Shown here in pieces: positions 46,301 through 54,433 of a stretch of 64,000 bases of DNA; positions within the stretch are counted from its first letter, which is position 1, and the number at the start of each line of letters is the position of its first letter. The notes beneath the pieces were generated by a model. That model did no database searches and was not told the origin of the DNA. It saw only the letters and a program-made list of their open reading frames with translations. Position numbers and translations under genes: made by a program. The DNA is from Pseudomonas psychrophila (lineage in GTDB: Bacteria; Pseudomonadota; Gammaproteobacteria; Pseudomonadales; Pseudomonadaceae), in NCBI RefSeq assembly GCF_001043005.1, contig NZ_JYKZ01000011.1, positions 99,580-163,579 of the forward strand, given 5' to 3'.

Positions 46301-48019
46301 TTGCGGGTGGCGCACCAGCGCCAAGTGCCGAATGACCACCGCCGTGCCCTCGACCTTTTGCGCGTCCACGCTGGTCTGCAGCACTGCTGCCACATAGCGT
46401 GCGCCGAGCGCGGTCATGCCATTCTCTTGTTTGAGGCTCAGCTCCAGCGCTTCCAGCGCAAGCTGCCCGCTGAGGTGGACGGCAAACAGTTTTTCGCGAG
46501 TTTGCGCCTCGGTTGTGTTGCTCAGCAGCCTGTCTTCAAGATGCCTGGGGTACATCTTGCCGATATCCACTTTTTCGATCAGTCCGCCGCGTTGGGTGAT
46601 GTAGTCACGTGTCAACCAGGCGGGCAACTCAAGGCCCTGACGATGGCGCAGGCTGAGTCTGCCTGTGGGTCGACCGAACAGGTTCTTCAGGGCCAGTTCG
46701 GTCAGGCTCATGGTGACGGGCTCCACAATGCCCGCAGCGCCTGGCAATCCTGCAGCCGTCAGAAAAGTCAGCTCAATAGCGTCGGGATTGAAGAGATCCT
46801 CGCTGGCCTGGACAGGAACGCCCGGCTCGAAACGCTGCTGGTCGATGCGCATCTGTCGCTGCAGCGCATCGACGGCGTACCCGTGAATATCGTTGATGCC
46901 AGAGAGGTAGGTCTGACCTTTGCCGATTTTTTTGGCGGTAGACAGGGCCAGGCTGTATTGGCGGTAGCGGGCTTTGTCGCCAGCGCCAGCGTTGCTTAGC
47001 CAGGTAGGCAGATGTCTGTGAAGGGTTTGAAGGCTGTGCAGGTCGGTTTGAGTGCTCCCGACAAAGAACTGCGAGGTATCGGTGATCGCCTGGTAAACCG
47101 TTTCCAGTGCCTGCCAGCCGATATGGGCAGGCAACTTCAGCGCGCCTGTGCGCTCCAGTTGCCGGTTCAAAATGGCAGCGGCCCCAGCGTCGAAAACATT
47201 GCCCTCAAGCTCAAAATGCTTGAAACGGATTTCCTTGACGGTGAAGGCGCGACTGATCTGCCTGGCCCAGGCGCGGCTCAATGCGCCCAGATTTTTGTAG
47301 GGGAGCGTCTTGCCATCAGGCCTGCACAGCAGCACTTGATCCCGGGTTGCCAGAACAATCCGTGAGCTGAGCCCCGAGTGGACCACGCCCGCAGTGAGCA
47401 AAGTGGCTTGGAGCCAATAGGCGCGAACGGCGTTTTCTGCGAACAGGCGGACTCGCTCTTCATGGTCCGGGGTGGTGATGACCTGATTAAGTGCCGCAAG
47501 GGCGCTGGGTGTCAGGTCTGTTTGCTGGAGTGAGCCAATCGTCAGAGTGTCCTTGAGTACATCACTGAGCCACTGCCAACGACTGATTCCGGTATCGGCA
47601 TTCTGTGTCCAATACGTGTTCAAGGCATCTTGCAGGCCGATGGGCAGGCGCCAGCTGAGCTCCTTTATCAGCGTCTCGATGACCTGCATATCCAGCTCGC
47701 CATCCTCTGGCTTGAGCCATTCGGGGGCGTTATCGGTCAGGTAGAAGGGCTGTGTGTTGACGGGGCTTAAATCAAGTTGCGCAGCGCTGCCAAGGTAATC
47801 CAGCACCTTGGGCATCAACGGCTCCAGCGTCCAGCCGCCCCCTGGCCTGGGCACGGCCAGCCGGGTGCGTTCGAGGTCGATCTGGAGTGAGGGATAGCGC
47901 TGCGCAATGGCCTCGGCGAGCATGTGCCGGGCGCTCGCTTCGAGCGCGGGTGGGTGGGCGAACTGTGCCCGTACTGCGTTTTCGGCAGGGGCGAGGCGTA
48001 GAGCCGGGACTGTAGGCAT
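43331..48019 (-). CDS. Second giant DUF6543-like/dermonecrotic-toxin-like protein
   Basis: A 1,562-residue protein. The ATG at 48019 is preceded by AGGAACGTTT; the start at 48043 adds eight residues without a ribosome site. Shared with the 1,428-residue protein are the DALNTYWTQN segment near residue 130 and TPSALAALNQVI some 45 residues on; a hydrophobic region lies at about 725-790 (GGGLVFNALLLLPGGPPAV and VLFNLCLLLLHQSL). The C-terminal third is helical and charged with a basic patch (KNPRKRMPSAAGMRPKK). The very C-terminus (LWYAHFHYAEADTAKQDYTV) is a segment I associate with DUF6543-type proteins. No catalytic motif was recognised and there is no adjacent immunity candidate. The toxin role is inferred only. 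Confidence 0.7.
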   Translation of the reverse strand: MPTVPALRLAPAENAVRAQFAHPPALEASARHMLAEAIAQRYPSLQIDLERTRLAVPRPGGGWTLEPLMPKVLDYLGSAAQLDLSPVNTQPFYLTDNAPEWLKPEDGELDMQVIETLIKELSWRLPIGLQDALNTYWTQNADTGISRWQWLSDVLKDTLTIGSLQQTDLTPSALAALNQVITTPDHEERVRLFAENAVRAYWLQATLLTAGVVHSGLSSRIVLATRDQVLLCRPDGKTLPYKNLGALSRAWARQISRAFTVKEIRFKHFELEGNVFDAGAAAILNRQLERTGALKLPAHIGWQALETVYQAITDTSQFFVGSTQTDLHSLQTLHRHLPTWLSNAGAGDKARYRQYSLALSTAKKIGKGQTYLSGINDIHGYAVDALQRQMRIDQQRFEPGVPVQASEDLFNPDAIELTFLTAAGLPGAAGIVEPVTMSLTELALKNLFGRPTGRLSLRHRQGLELPAWLTRDYITQRGGLIEKVDIGKMYPRHLEDRLLSNTTEAQTREKLFAVHLSGQLALEALELSLKQENGMTALGARYVAAVLQTSVDAQKVEGTAVVIRHLALVRHPQALPDRASNMFIIEPADAERGPHVLYRPFYSPSLLEFTTRTALLDAIAEPSPLQSSVLTWLSDLARPIYDNGGFKEPHYVRFGLGSDFAPIQTPAPAQLAINASSDELLQYLHNGRLMQFLYGSNARALVEQANIDSVSNQESRWRVLIEGGGLVFNALLLLPGGPPAVMLTAGLMSLASLASKDIPALTSSDPATRELAAADVLFNLCLLLLHQSLTVVQPLAPLPEGLMAQVLRPRAPIRIREVWPEPSPPNVVTGIAALPGEYPDADSTVLDFSFANAHDRLTPSQRKQLATFEVLQPAILPPPQASGPSKGLYRIGQTWHALIEQGLYPVDVAPPGVAVIVSAADINHHGPGLKSDSHGNWSLDLRLRLLGGMPPKRIAALQQHKAQRIRELEAQMSDFFPREAPLQKTVEITHAALKRAMAEPRFSAEQVAAFRDRLGTALHAELSEYQALLATAQERIELKIPFHETIIVSMLEKAFYNRSISLSISASEQAAQIAKWPQFTTPGPDLEAAAVEDPQGFIASIREQIALNEHTIERIEQRDGYLDQLFSLGDAGVATATELVRGLPVGGHTSLTLKGFQLDCLKLASSRLAAGSLIEDSLDNAIDPLKEHIYTHNQLNTLEFEASKRLEILGSLAEQYGQALDTVQGIGLLYADELEPEYFNQLHTLLTDLYQEATKQLATEIRPPAKPSGKNPRKRMPSAAGMRPKKMISVRGKGKLIGELRPADSEWQNEVIEVRSDYDRQLLSTYLQHGDEWVQIKTERPSPPASTRALNVIKGDARKLLATFAGYLDKARQYKTLSRHPQEVEELLTYQARKLDNLATELHLSLQTLPPASRLADDQTLMDTLRRAARQMIDEGRAMRIQLSLQLPPTHGNLHYLIDQERVQIAALGRRIQLTGERRDFIQEYAINDRKGYPLWYAHFHYAEADTAKQDYTVAHLKTKAQRTLSYWSQLANAKSGQAIVNVHRGQIGRSLAERWFLPVAQ

Positions 48020-48157
48020 AAACGTTCCTGTGTTGAGTTCCAAAAGGTCACACGACCGATGCCGTATTAACTTCTGGTGCTCTCAAGGAACGGTGCTAAC
48101 TGGATATATCAGTGGATCACACCGCTGTGGCAGCGCACTTGGTGGCGCTTGGTGCGC

Positions 48158-48180
48158 CGCGGTCTACTTGAGAGACCGCG
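48158..48180 (-). terminator. Hairpin downstream of the TolC-like gene
   Basis: 8-bp stem CGCGGTCT/AGACCGCG, 7-nt loop, no U run; 20 bases beyond the tolC stop. It would separate tolC from the giant gene. Confidence 0.4.
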
Positions 48181-48199
48181 TGCAGGAGTGTGGGGTTAT

Positions 48200-49636
48200 T
48201 CAATTGCCCGGTGAGCGCAAATTGGCTTCGGCGGCCTTTGCCAGATCCGGCGGCAGGAAGTCCTTGTCCGGGTTGTAGTCGGCTTTGAGGTAGCGCGAGA
48301 GCGCTTCCAGATCACCTGGGTTCAAGGTGCCCGCTGCCTGCTTGAGACGCAGGTTGTCGAGGATGTAGTCATAACGGCTGTTGTTGTAGTCACGCACCGA
48401 GTTGTAGAGCTGGCGCTGGGCGTCGAGCACGTCGACGATGTTGCGCGTGCCCACCTGGTAGCCGATTTCCGTGGCTTCCAGTGCGCTCTGGTTGGAGATG
48501 ATCGACTGTTTGCGCGCTTGCACCTGCTCAACGTCGGTGTTCACTGCACGGTGCAGGTTGCGGGTGTTTTCGACCACCTGGCGACGCAAGGCCTCGCGCT
48601 GCTGCTCGGTCTGGTCCAGGCGCGAGTACGATTCACGCACCTGCGAGCTGGTCAGCCCACCGCTGTAGATGGGAATGTTCAGCTGCACGCCAATGCTGCG
48701 CTGCGATACGTCGCCGCCATAGCGTTGGTTGAGGGCGTTGGGGTTGCTCAGGCCAAAGGCATCGTTGTCCCCGGTCTTGTACTGCGCAACGGCATCCAGG
48801 GTTGGCGCGTGGCCAGCCTTGCGCTGCTTGAGGGTTTCTTGGGCGGCATCCACCGCGTAATTGCTGGCCAGCAGGTTGAGGTTCTGCTGCGCGGCCGTGT
48901 CGACCCAGGATTTGGCGTCATTGGGCATCGGCGGCAAGATCGGCAAGGTGTGGCGCATGCCTTCAATCGCGTTGTATTGACGGTTGGTCAGGGTCACCAG
49001 CGCTTCAAAGGCGTCTTCTACCTGACGCTGGGCCAGCATCCGGTTGGCCCGAGCCGTGTCGTAACTGGCCTGGGATTGCAGCACGTCGGTCTTGTCCGAC
49101 AGGCCCACGTCAAAGCGCTCGCGTGACTGGTCCAGCTGGCGCTTGAATGCGGCTTCTTCAGCTTTTGTCGCGGCCAGTGTGTCCTGGGCACGCAGTACCG
49201 AGAAATAGGCGTTGGCGCTTTGCAGGATCAAATTTTGCTCGGTGGCCGAGAGTTGTAGCGCGGCTTGTTCGTTGACCGATTCGGCGGCTTTTAACTGGAA
49301 CCAGCGGTCAATGCGGAAAATCGGTTGTGCCAGCGTGGCCTGATACACCATGGCGCTGCGGGTCGTGGTCAATGACGGCTGGTCGATGGCAGTGCGCACG
49401 CTGGTCGACTCGGCGCCGCCGGACAGGTTGGGCAGCAAACCGGCGCGGGCCTGGGGCACCACTTCCTTTTGGGCCGCGTAATTGGCGCGGGCAGCAGCCA
49501 GATCAGCGTTGTTGTCTACCGCTTCGTGGTAAACGCTGAGCAGCCCGTTTTGGTTGGACAGTGGGGCGGTTGTATCCAGAGCCATTGCGCTGGTCGCCCA
49601 AGACACGGCTATAGCCAGTGATAGTTTGCGCAGCAT
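48200..49636 (-). CDS. tolC: TolC family outer membrane efflux/type I secretion channel
   Basis: A 478-residue protein with signal peptide (MLRKLSLAIAVSWATSAMA) and the two tandem outer-membrane efflux repeats: LAAARANYAAQKEVVPQAR in the first half and a second repeat containing LNIPIYSGGLTSSQVRESYS. This trimeric channel serves RND/ABC exporters and type I secretion. No inner-membrane or adaptor gene is beside it, so it probably partners with several systems, as TolC does. It is divergent from thiC. It precedes the giant toxin-like gene on the same strand by 180 bp; whether they work together is unknown. Confidence 0.9.
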   Translation of the reverse strand: MLRKLSLAIAVSWATSAMALDTTAPLSNQNGLLSVYHEAVDNNADLAAARANYAAQKEVVPQARAGLLPNLSGGAESTSVRTAIDQPSLTTTRSAMVYQATLAQPIFRIDRWFQLKAAESVNEQAALQLSATEQNLILQSANAYFSVLRAQDTLAATKAEEAAFKRQLDQSRERFDVGLSDKTDVLQSQASYDTARANRMLAQRQVEDAFEALVTLTNRQYNAIEGMRHTLPILPPMPNDAKSWVDTAAQQNLNLLASNYAVDAAQETLKQRKAGHAPTLDAVAQYKTGDNDAFGLSNPNALNQRYGGDVSQRSIGVQLNIPIYSGGLTSSQVRESYSRLDQTEQQREALRRQVVENTRNLHRAVNTDVEQVQARKQSIISNQSALEATEIGYQVGTRNIVDVLDAQRQLYNSVRDYNNSRYDYILDNLRLKQAAGTLNPGDLEALSRYLKADYNPDKDFLPPDLAKAAEANLRSPGN

Positions 49637-49810
49637 GAGCGATCCCTAGTTCAAGGTTGCGAAAAATAAGTGCCCGAGCCCGATTCGCGGTTTCAAGCCG
49701 TAGCGAGTGTAGTAGTGGTGGCACCTTGCAACAATGCCATTGTTGCGCCTTTCATCACTGCATTAATTGTGGGATTGGCGTTCTGTCTCACTCTTGTCTA
49801 GACTGGCCGG

Positions 49811-49905
49811 GTTCTTGTCGGGGTGCCTTGCTATGAGGCTGAGATCGAATAATTTCGGATCCCGTTGAACCTGATCAGGTTAACGCCTGCGTAGGGAACA
49901 AGATT
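49811..49905 (+). ncRNA. TPP (THI-box) riboswitch of thiC
   Basis: The conserved thiamine-pyrophosphate aptamer is readable: GGGGTGCC, then GGCTGAGAT, CCCGTTGAACCTGATCAGG and GCGTAGGGAACAAG. Helix P1 is formed by TCTTGT (49813) and ACAAGA (49898). It should switch off thiC expression when TPP is abundant. Confidence 0.97.
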
Positions 49906-49987
49906 TCTCGTCTCCCGGCGAGTCCTCTTGAGTGCTGTCCGGGATCAATTGGTCAAAAAATGATCAGTTGTTCGAGGCCGCCACTCA

Positions 49988-50020
49988 GCACCCAGTCCTT
50001 GGGTGCATCCGTACATTTTT
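49988..50020 (+). promoter_or_regulatory. Candidate expression-platform hairpin of the TPP riboswitch
   Basis: GCACCCA-GTCCT-TGGGTGC (49988-50006), followed after 8 bases by ATTTTT. It could act as a terminator controlled by the aptamer; sequestration of the thiC ribosome site is the alternative. Confidence 0.45.
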
Positions 50021-50068
50021 CAGGTTCTCCCTCCGACAATCCGCCTGGATGCAGTCTGGAGAGCCGTG

Positions 50069-51958
50069 ATGAGTACAAAACCAAAAAACGCGATCAACCT
50101 CAGTGATTCGGCCAAGGTCGATGAGCAGTCGGTCAAGCCGTTTACCCGCTCGCAAAAAGTCTACGTACAGGGTTCGCGCCCGGACATTCTGGTGCCGATG
50201 CGTGAAGTCAGCCTGGATATCACCCCCACCGATTTTGGCGGCGAAGTGAACGCCCCGGTATTGATCTACGACACCTCGGGTCCGTATACCGACCCGTCTG
50301 TTCAAATTGACGTGCGCAAAGGCCTGGGCGATGTGCGTTCGGCCTGGATCGATGACCGTGACGACACCGAGCGCCTGCCGGGCCTGAGCTCGAACTTCGG
50401 GCAAATGCGCCTGGACGATGCCGAGCTGACCAAACTGCGTTTTGCCCACGTTAAAAACCCGCGTCGGGCCAAGGCCGGTGCCAACGTCACCCAGATGCAC
50501 TATGCGCGTCAGGGCATCATCACCGCCGAGATGGAATACGTCGCCATCCGCGAAAACATGAAGCTGCAGGAAGCCCGGGCGGCAGGTCTGCTGGATCAGC
50601 AGCACCCTGGCCACAGCTTCGGCGCCAGCATTCCCAAAGAAATCACTGCCGAATTCGTACGCGAAGAAATCGCTCGCGGTCGCGCCATCATCCCGGCCAA
50701 CATCAACCACGTTGAGCTGGAGCCGATGATCATCGGCCGTAACTTCCTGGTGAAGATCAACGGCAACATCGGCAACAGCGCACTGGGCTCTTCGATTGAA
50801 GAAGAAGTGGCCAAACTGACCTGGGGTATTCGCTGGGGTTCGGACACGGTCATGGACCTGTCCACCGGCAAGCACATCCACGAAACCCGCGAGTGGATCA
50901 TCCGCAACTCGCCGGTCCCGATCGGCACCGTGCCTATTTATCAGGCACTGGAGAAGGTCAACGGCGTGGCCGAGGACCTGACCTGGGAGCTGTTTCGCGA
51001 CACGCTGATCGAACAGGCCGAGCAGGGCGTTGATTACTTCACCATCCACGCCGGCGTGTTGCTGCGCTACGTGCCGCTGACCGCCAAACGTGTGACCGGC
51101 ATTGTGTCCCGTGGCGGTTCGATCATGGCCAAGTGGTGCCTGGCGCATCACAAAGAGAACTTCCTCTACACCCATTTCGACGAAATCTGCGAAATCATGA
51201 AGGCCTACGACGTCAGCTTCTCGCTGGGCGACGGCCTGCGTCCGGGCTCGATTGCCGACGCCAACGATGCCGCCCAATTCGGTGAACTGGAAACCCTGGG
51301 TGAGCTGACCAAGATTGCCTGGAAACACGACGTGCAATGCATGATCGAAGGTCCGGGTCACGTGCCGATGCAGTTGATCAAGGAAAACATGGACAAGCAG
51401 CTGGAGTGCTGCGACGAGGCGCCGTTCTACACCCTTGGCCCGCTGACCACCGACATTGCACCCGGTTACGACCACATCACCTCGGGCATCGGGGCGGCCA
51501 TGATCGGCTGGTTCGGTTGCGCCATGCTTTGCTATGTGACCCCCAAGGAGCACCTGGGGTTGCCGAACAAGGATGACGTGAAGACCGGGATCATCACTTA
51601 CAAGATTGCAGCCCACGCCGCCGACTTGGCCAAGGGCCATCCGGGCGCACAAATCCGTGATAACGCCTTGAGCAAGGCGCGGTTCGAGTTCCGCTGGGAA
51701 GATCAGTTCAACCTTGGCCTGGACCCGGACACCGCGCGTTCGTACCACGATGAAACCTTGCCCAAGGACTCGGCCAAGGTCGCGCATTTCTGCTCCATGT
51801 GCGGGCCGAAATTCTGCTCGATGAAGATCACTCAGGAAGTGCGCATCTACGCCGCCAACCAGCGCATCGATGCCATCGACGTGGAGGTTGCCAAGGGCCT
51901 TGCCGAACAGGCCGAGCGCTTCAAGCAGGAAGGCAGCCAGCTGTACAAAAAAGTGTGA
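50069..51958 (+). CDS. thiC: Phosphomethylpyrimidine synthase
   Basis: A 629-residue non-canonical radical-SAM enzyme that rearranges aminoimidazole ribotide to HMP-phosphate, the pyrimidine half of thiamine. The [4Fe-4S] ligands are in CSMCGPKFCS near the C-terminus (CxxCxxxxC). Other landmarks: EFVREEIARGRAIIPANINH and IEGPGHVPMQLIKENM. I chose ATG 50069 (GGAGAG six bases upstream, family length); the GTG at 50003 lies inside the riboswitch leader. Expression is controlled by the upstream TPP riboswitch. Confidence 0.98.
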   Translation: MSTKPKNAINLSDSAKVDEQSVKPFTRSQKVYVQGSRPDILVPMREVSLDITPTDFGGEVNAPVLIYDTSGPYTDPSVQIDVRKGLGDVRSAWIDDRDDTERLPGLSSNFGQMRLDDAELTKLRFAHVKNPRRAKAGANVTQMHYARQGIITAEMEYVAIRENMKLQEARAAGLLDQQHPGHSFGASIPKEITAEFVREEIARGRAIIPANINHVELEPMIIGRNFLVKINGNIGNSALGSSIEEEVAKLTWGIRWGSDTVMDLSTGKHIHETREWIIRNSPVPIGTVPIYQALEKVNGVAEDLTWELFRDTLIEQAEQGVDYFTIHAGVLLRYVPLTAKRVTGIVSRGGSIMAKWCLAHHKENFLYTHFDEICEIMKAYDVSFSLGDGLRPGSIADANDAAQFGELETLGELTKIAWKHDVQCMIEGPGHVPMQLIKENMDKQLECCDEAPFYTLGPLTTDIAPGYDHITSGIGAAMIGWFGCAMLCYVTPKEHLGLPNKDDVKTGIITYKIAAHAADLAKGHPGAQIRDNALSKARFEFRWEDQFNLGLDPDTARSYHDETLPKDSAKVAHFCSMCGPKFCSMKITQEVRIYAANQRIDAIDVEVAKGLAEQAERFKQEGSQLYKKV

Positions 51959-51975
51959 TGTGAACCGAAATCCCT

Positions 51976-52115
51976 CGTAGCAGCTGCCGAAGGAACGAGG
52001 CTGCGTCCGGCGGCGTAGCCGTCGTAAACCCCGAAACCACGGTGTGTCAGGCACACCTTGCACTCAGGAATTACGATCGCTTCGCAATCGAACGCAGCCT
52101 GCGGCAGCTGCTACG
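51976..52115. repeat. Long palindromic Pseudomonas repeat between thiC and cytX
   Basis: CGTAGCAGCTGCCG (51976-51989) and its exact inverse CGGCAGCTGCTACG (52102-52115) bracket about 112 bp that also contain GGCTGCG/CGCAGCC. This is a REP-like element of a different class from the GTGGGAGCGGG family. Confidence 0.75.
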
Positions 52116-52150
52116 GGTCAGTGTTTGTCCTTCTCTTTGAGATTCAACCC

Positions 52151-53413
52151 TTGAACACACCCGGCACCTATTCCCCCGACCGTGCTGTCCCTCAGGACAG
52201 GCGCGCGTTCGGCGGTCGAGATTTGTTTTCCCTGTGGTTCTCCCTCGGCATTGGCCTGATGGTGTTGCAGACCGGTGCGTTGCTTGCGCCGGGGCTGGGG
52301 CTTTCGGGTTCGTTGCTGGCGATTTTTCTCGGCACGCTGGTGGGCGTGTCGTTGTTGGCTTCGGTCGGTGTGATTGGCAGCGATACCGGGCTGTCGTCCA
52401 TGGCTGCGCTGAAACTTACCCTCGGCAGCCGGGGCGCCATGCTCCCGGCCGTACTCAACGTGTTGCAGCTGATCGGCTGGGGCTCGTTCGAAATCATTGT
52501 GATGCGCGATGCGGCCAGCTTGCTGGGTGCCCGGGCTTTCAGCGAAGGCAGTGTGCTGAGTAATCCCTGGGTGTGGACGCTGTTTTTCGGCGCCCTGGCC
52601 ACCTTGCTTGCGGTCAGCGGGCCGCTGACCTTTGTGCGCAAGGTCTTGCGCAAATGGGGCATCTGGCTGCTGCTGGCGGCGTGCATCTGGTTGACCTGGA
52701 ACCTCTTGGCCAGGGCCGATCTGCCCGCGTTGTGGGCCCAAAAGGGCGATGGCTCTCTGCCATTTGCTGTGGGGTTTGACATTGCCATTGCCATGCCGCT
52801 GTCGTGGCTGCCGTTGATTGCGGATTATTCACGCTTCGGCAAACGCGCTAAAAGCGTGTTCGGCGGCACGGCGCTGGGCTTCTTTATTGGCAACGTATGG
52901 TTGATGAGCCTGGGCGTGGCCTACACCCTGGCATTTGCACCGAGTGGCGAAGTCAATGCGCTGTTGTTGGCGCTGGCGGGTGCGGGGCTGGGCATTCCAC
53001 TGCTGCTGATCTTGCTCGACGAGTCCGAAAACGCATTTGCCGACATTCACTCGGCGGCGGTATCCGGTGGGATGTTGCTGGGTTTGAAAGTCGAGCATCT
53101 GGCCTTGGCTATCGGTGTGCTTTGCACCTTGATTGCCTGCTTTGCGCCGCTGGCGCAGTACCAGAACTTCTTGCTGCTGATTGGCTCGGTGTTCGCGCCA
53201 TTGTTCGGGGTGGTCCTGGTGGATCACTTTATTTTGCGCAAGCGCAGTGCTCAGGTGGCGCCCACCCTGCTGCGCTGGCCAACCTTGCTGGCCTGGTTGG
53301 GCGGGGTGGTGACCTATCACCTGCTGGCGAACTTTATGCCCGATGTGGGCGCGACGTTGCCGGCGTTGCTGCTGGCCGGGGTGTTGCAGTGGGTGTTGGG
53401 ACGTAAACGCTAA
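52151..53413 (+). CDS. cytX: Putative hydroxymethylpyrimidine transporter, CytX type
   Basis: A permease of the NCS1/cytosine-purine family, about 12 hydrophobic segments from residue ~27 on (LFSLWFSLGIGLMVLQTGAL). The likely start is TTG 52151, giving 420 residues, because sequence upstream is the palindromic repeat; the farther ATG at 52058 would translate through that repeat. Placement after thiC supports uptake of HMP for thiamine salvage, as named for CytX proteins. It probably shares the thiC transcript, and hence the TPP riboswitch. It ends at a perfect 18-bp hairpin. Confidence 0.8.
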   Translation: MNTPGTYSPDRAVPQDRRAFGGRDLFSLWFSLGIGLMVLQTGALLAPGLGLSGSLLAIFLGTLVGVSLLASVGVIGSDTGLSSMAALKLTLGSRGAMLPAVLNVLQLIGWGSFEIIVMRDAASLLGARAFSEGSVLSNPWVWTLFFGALATLLAVSGPLTFVRKVLRKWGIWLLLAACIWLTWNLLARADLPALWAQKGDGSLPFAVGFDIAIAMPLSWLPLIADYSRFGKRAKSVFGGTALGFFIGNVWLMSLGVAYTLAFAPSGEVNALLLALAGAGLGIPLLLILLDESENAFADIHSAAVSGGMLLGLKVEHLALAIGVLCTLIACFAPLAQYQNFLLLIGSVFAPLFGVVLVDHFILRKRSAQVAPTLLRWPTLLAWLGGVVTYHLLANFMPDVGATLPALLLAGVLQWVLGRKR

Positions 53414-53417
53414 AAGC

Positions 53418-53456
53418 CCCTCACCCCAACCCTCTGGGAGAGGGTTGGGGTGAGGG
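53418..53456. terminator. Bidirectional terminator and dispersed repeat
   Basis: A perfect 18-bp stem (53418-53435 with 53439-53456), arm CCCTCACCCCAACCCTCT, loop GGG. It lies between convergent cytX and the DUF3298-type gene. The left arm with its AAAAGCC flank recurs, truncated, at 63862-63874. Confidence 0.8.
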
Positions 53457-53466
53457 CCGCTCTGGT

Positions 53467-54213
53467 TTAGCCCTTAGCCGGGAACCACTCAGGTTTCAGA
53501 ATCCCGTTAAGGCGCGAGTACGGGATCTTCAGTTCAACATGACCTTCAGAGTACGGCGCAATGCTGTACACGTCGTACTTAAGGACCACGTTGTCCTTGA
53601 GCAATGCCACATGCGGGGTTTTCTGGAACGGCCAGTTTTTAACGTATTCCGGATCGCTGCTGTAATGGCTGTTGATCAGCCAGTTGTTGTGGGCCACTTT
53701 TGCGGCGCCCCAAAAGGCTTGCTCCTGACCCGGCAACAGCATGTCCTGCAAGGTCACTTCTCTCTGTTCCTTGCGCGAGTAGTTGATAAAACCGCGCCCC
53801 GGCATGCCATGAGCGCCGCCGGTGTCCAGGTAGCTGGACAGTTCGACAATCAACAGACCGTCATGCTCCTCGCGTACCTTGGCCTGCAAGTAGGTGCTGT
53901 TGCGGCTGTCTGCCGTGCGCAGGAATTGCTCGCGATACGCGTTGAGCGATGGCGCCAGTTTGTCGTCGGGCGAGTTAACGGTCATTTTCAGCAGACGGTT
54001 TTCGATCAGCGCGTCAAGGTTGGGAGCATCGGCAAAGTGCAGGGTGTCGATATTCACCAGCGGGCAGTCCTGGCCGGTGCAGCCGGATTTGACCTGCTCC
54101 GAAGCGTCATTGGTAAACGCCAGCGGCTTTTGGGCCGAAGGTTGAAACACGCTTTGGCAAGCGCCCAGGGTCAGGGCGATGCAAGTCATGGAGGCAAACT
54201 TTAAAAGCGACAT
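53467..54213 (-). CDS. RsiV/DUF3298-type lipoprotein
   Basis: A 248-residue lipoprotein: signal peptide with lipobox LGAC (Cys19). The mature part resembles the DUF4163/DUF3298 pair seen in RsiV-like proteins (LSSYLDTGGAHGMPGRGFINYS, then PFQKTPHVALLKDNVVLKYDVYSIAPYSEGHVELKIPYS). It has no membrane anchor other than the lipid, and no sigma-factor gene is adjacent, so an anti-sigma role is not supported. A periplasmic carbohydrate- or lysozyme-binding role is possible. It is monocistronic. Confidence 0.82.
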   Translation of the reverse strand: MSLLKFASMTCIALTLGACQSVFQPSAQKPLAFTNDASEQVKSGCTGQDCPLVNIDTLHFADAPNLDALIENRLLKMTVNSPDDKLAPSLNAYREQFLRTADSRNSTYLQAKVREEHDGLLIVELSSYLDTGGAHGMPGRGFINYSRKEQREVTLQDMLLPGQEQAFWGAAKVAHNNWLINSHYSSDPEYVKNWPFQKTPHVALLKDNVVLKYDVYSIAPYSEGHVELKIPYSRLNGILKPEWFPAKG

Positions 54214-54433
54214 GGTCGTCCTTCATTGTCGAAAGAAAGAGAAAATTATGGTGGTTCGACTGCCAGCATAGGCATCGGTTCGCCACTAAGCTCAATAGAG
54301 TCAATTAGAGTTGTTTTGCAGGCGATCCGTCTATCCCCGCGTCATAAAAGAGGCTGCATCCGCAGGCGCAGGCGCGTTAGGATGCGCGATGCCGAGGGCC
54401 ACCCCGGTGAAATTCGCCAGTAAGGGGTTTGCA

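Noticed and set aside
53467..54213. Anti-sigma factor RsiV
   Set aside because: It is a lipoprotein without a cytoplasmic domain and has no neighbouring ECF sigma factor; only the periplasmic domain type is shared.
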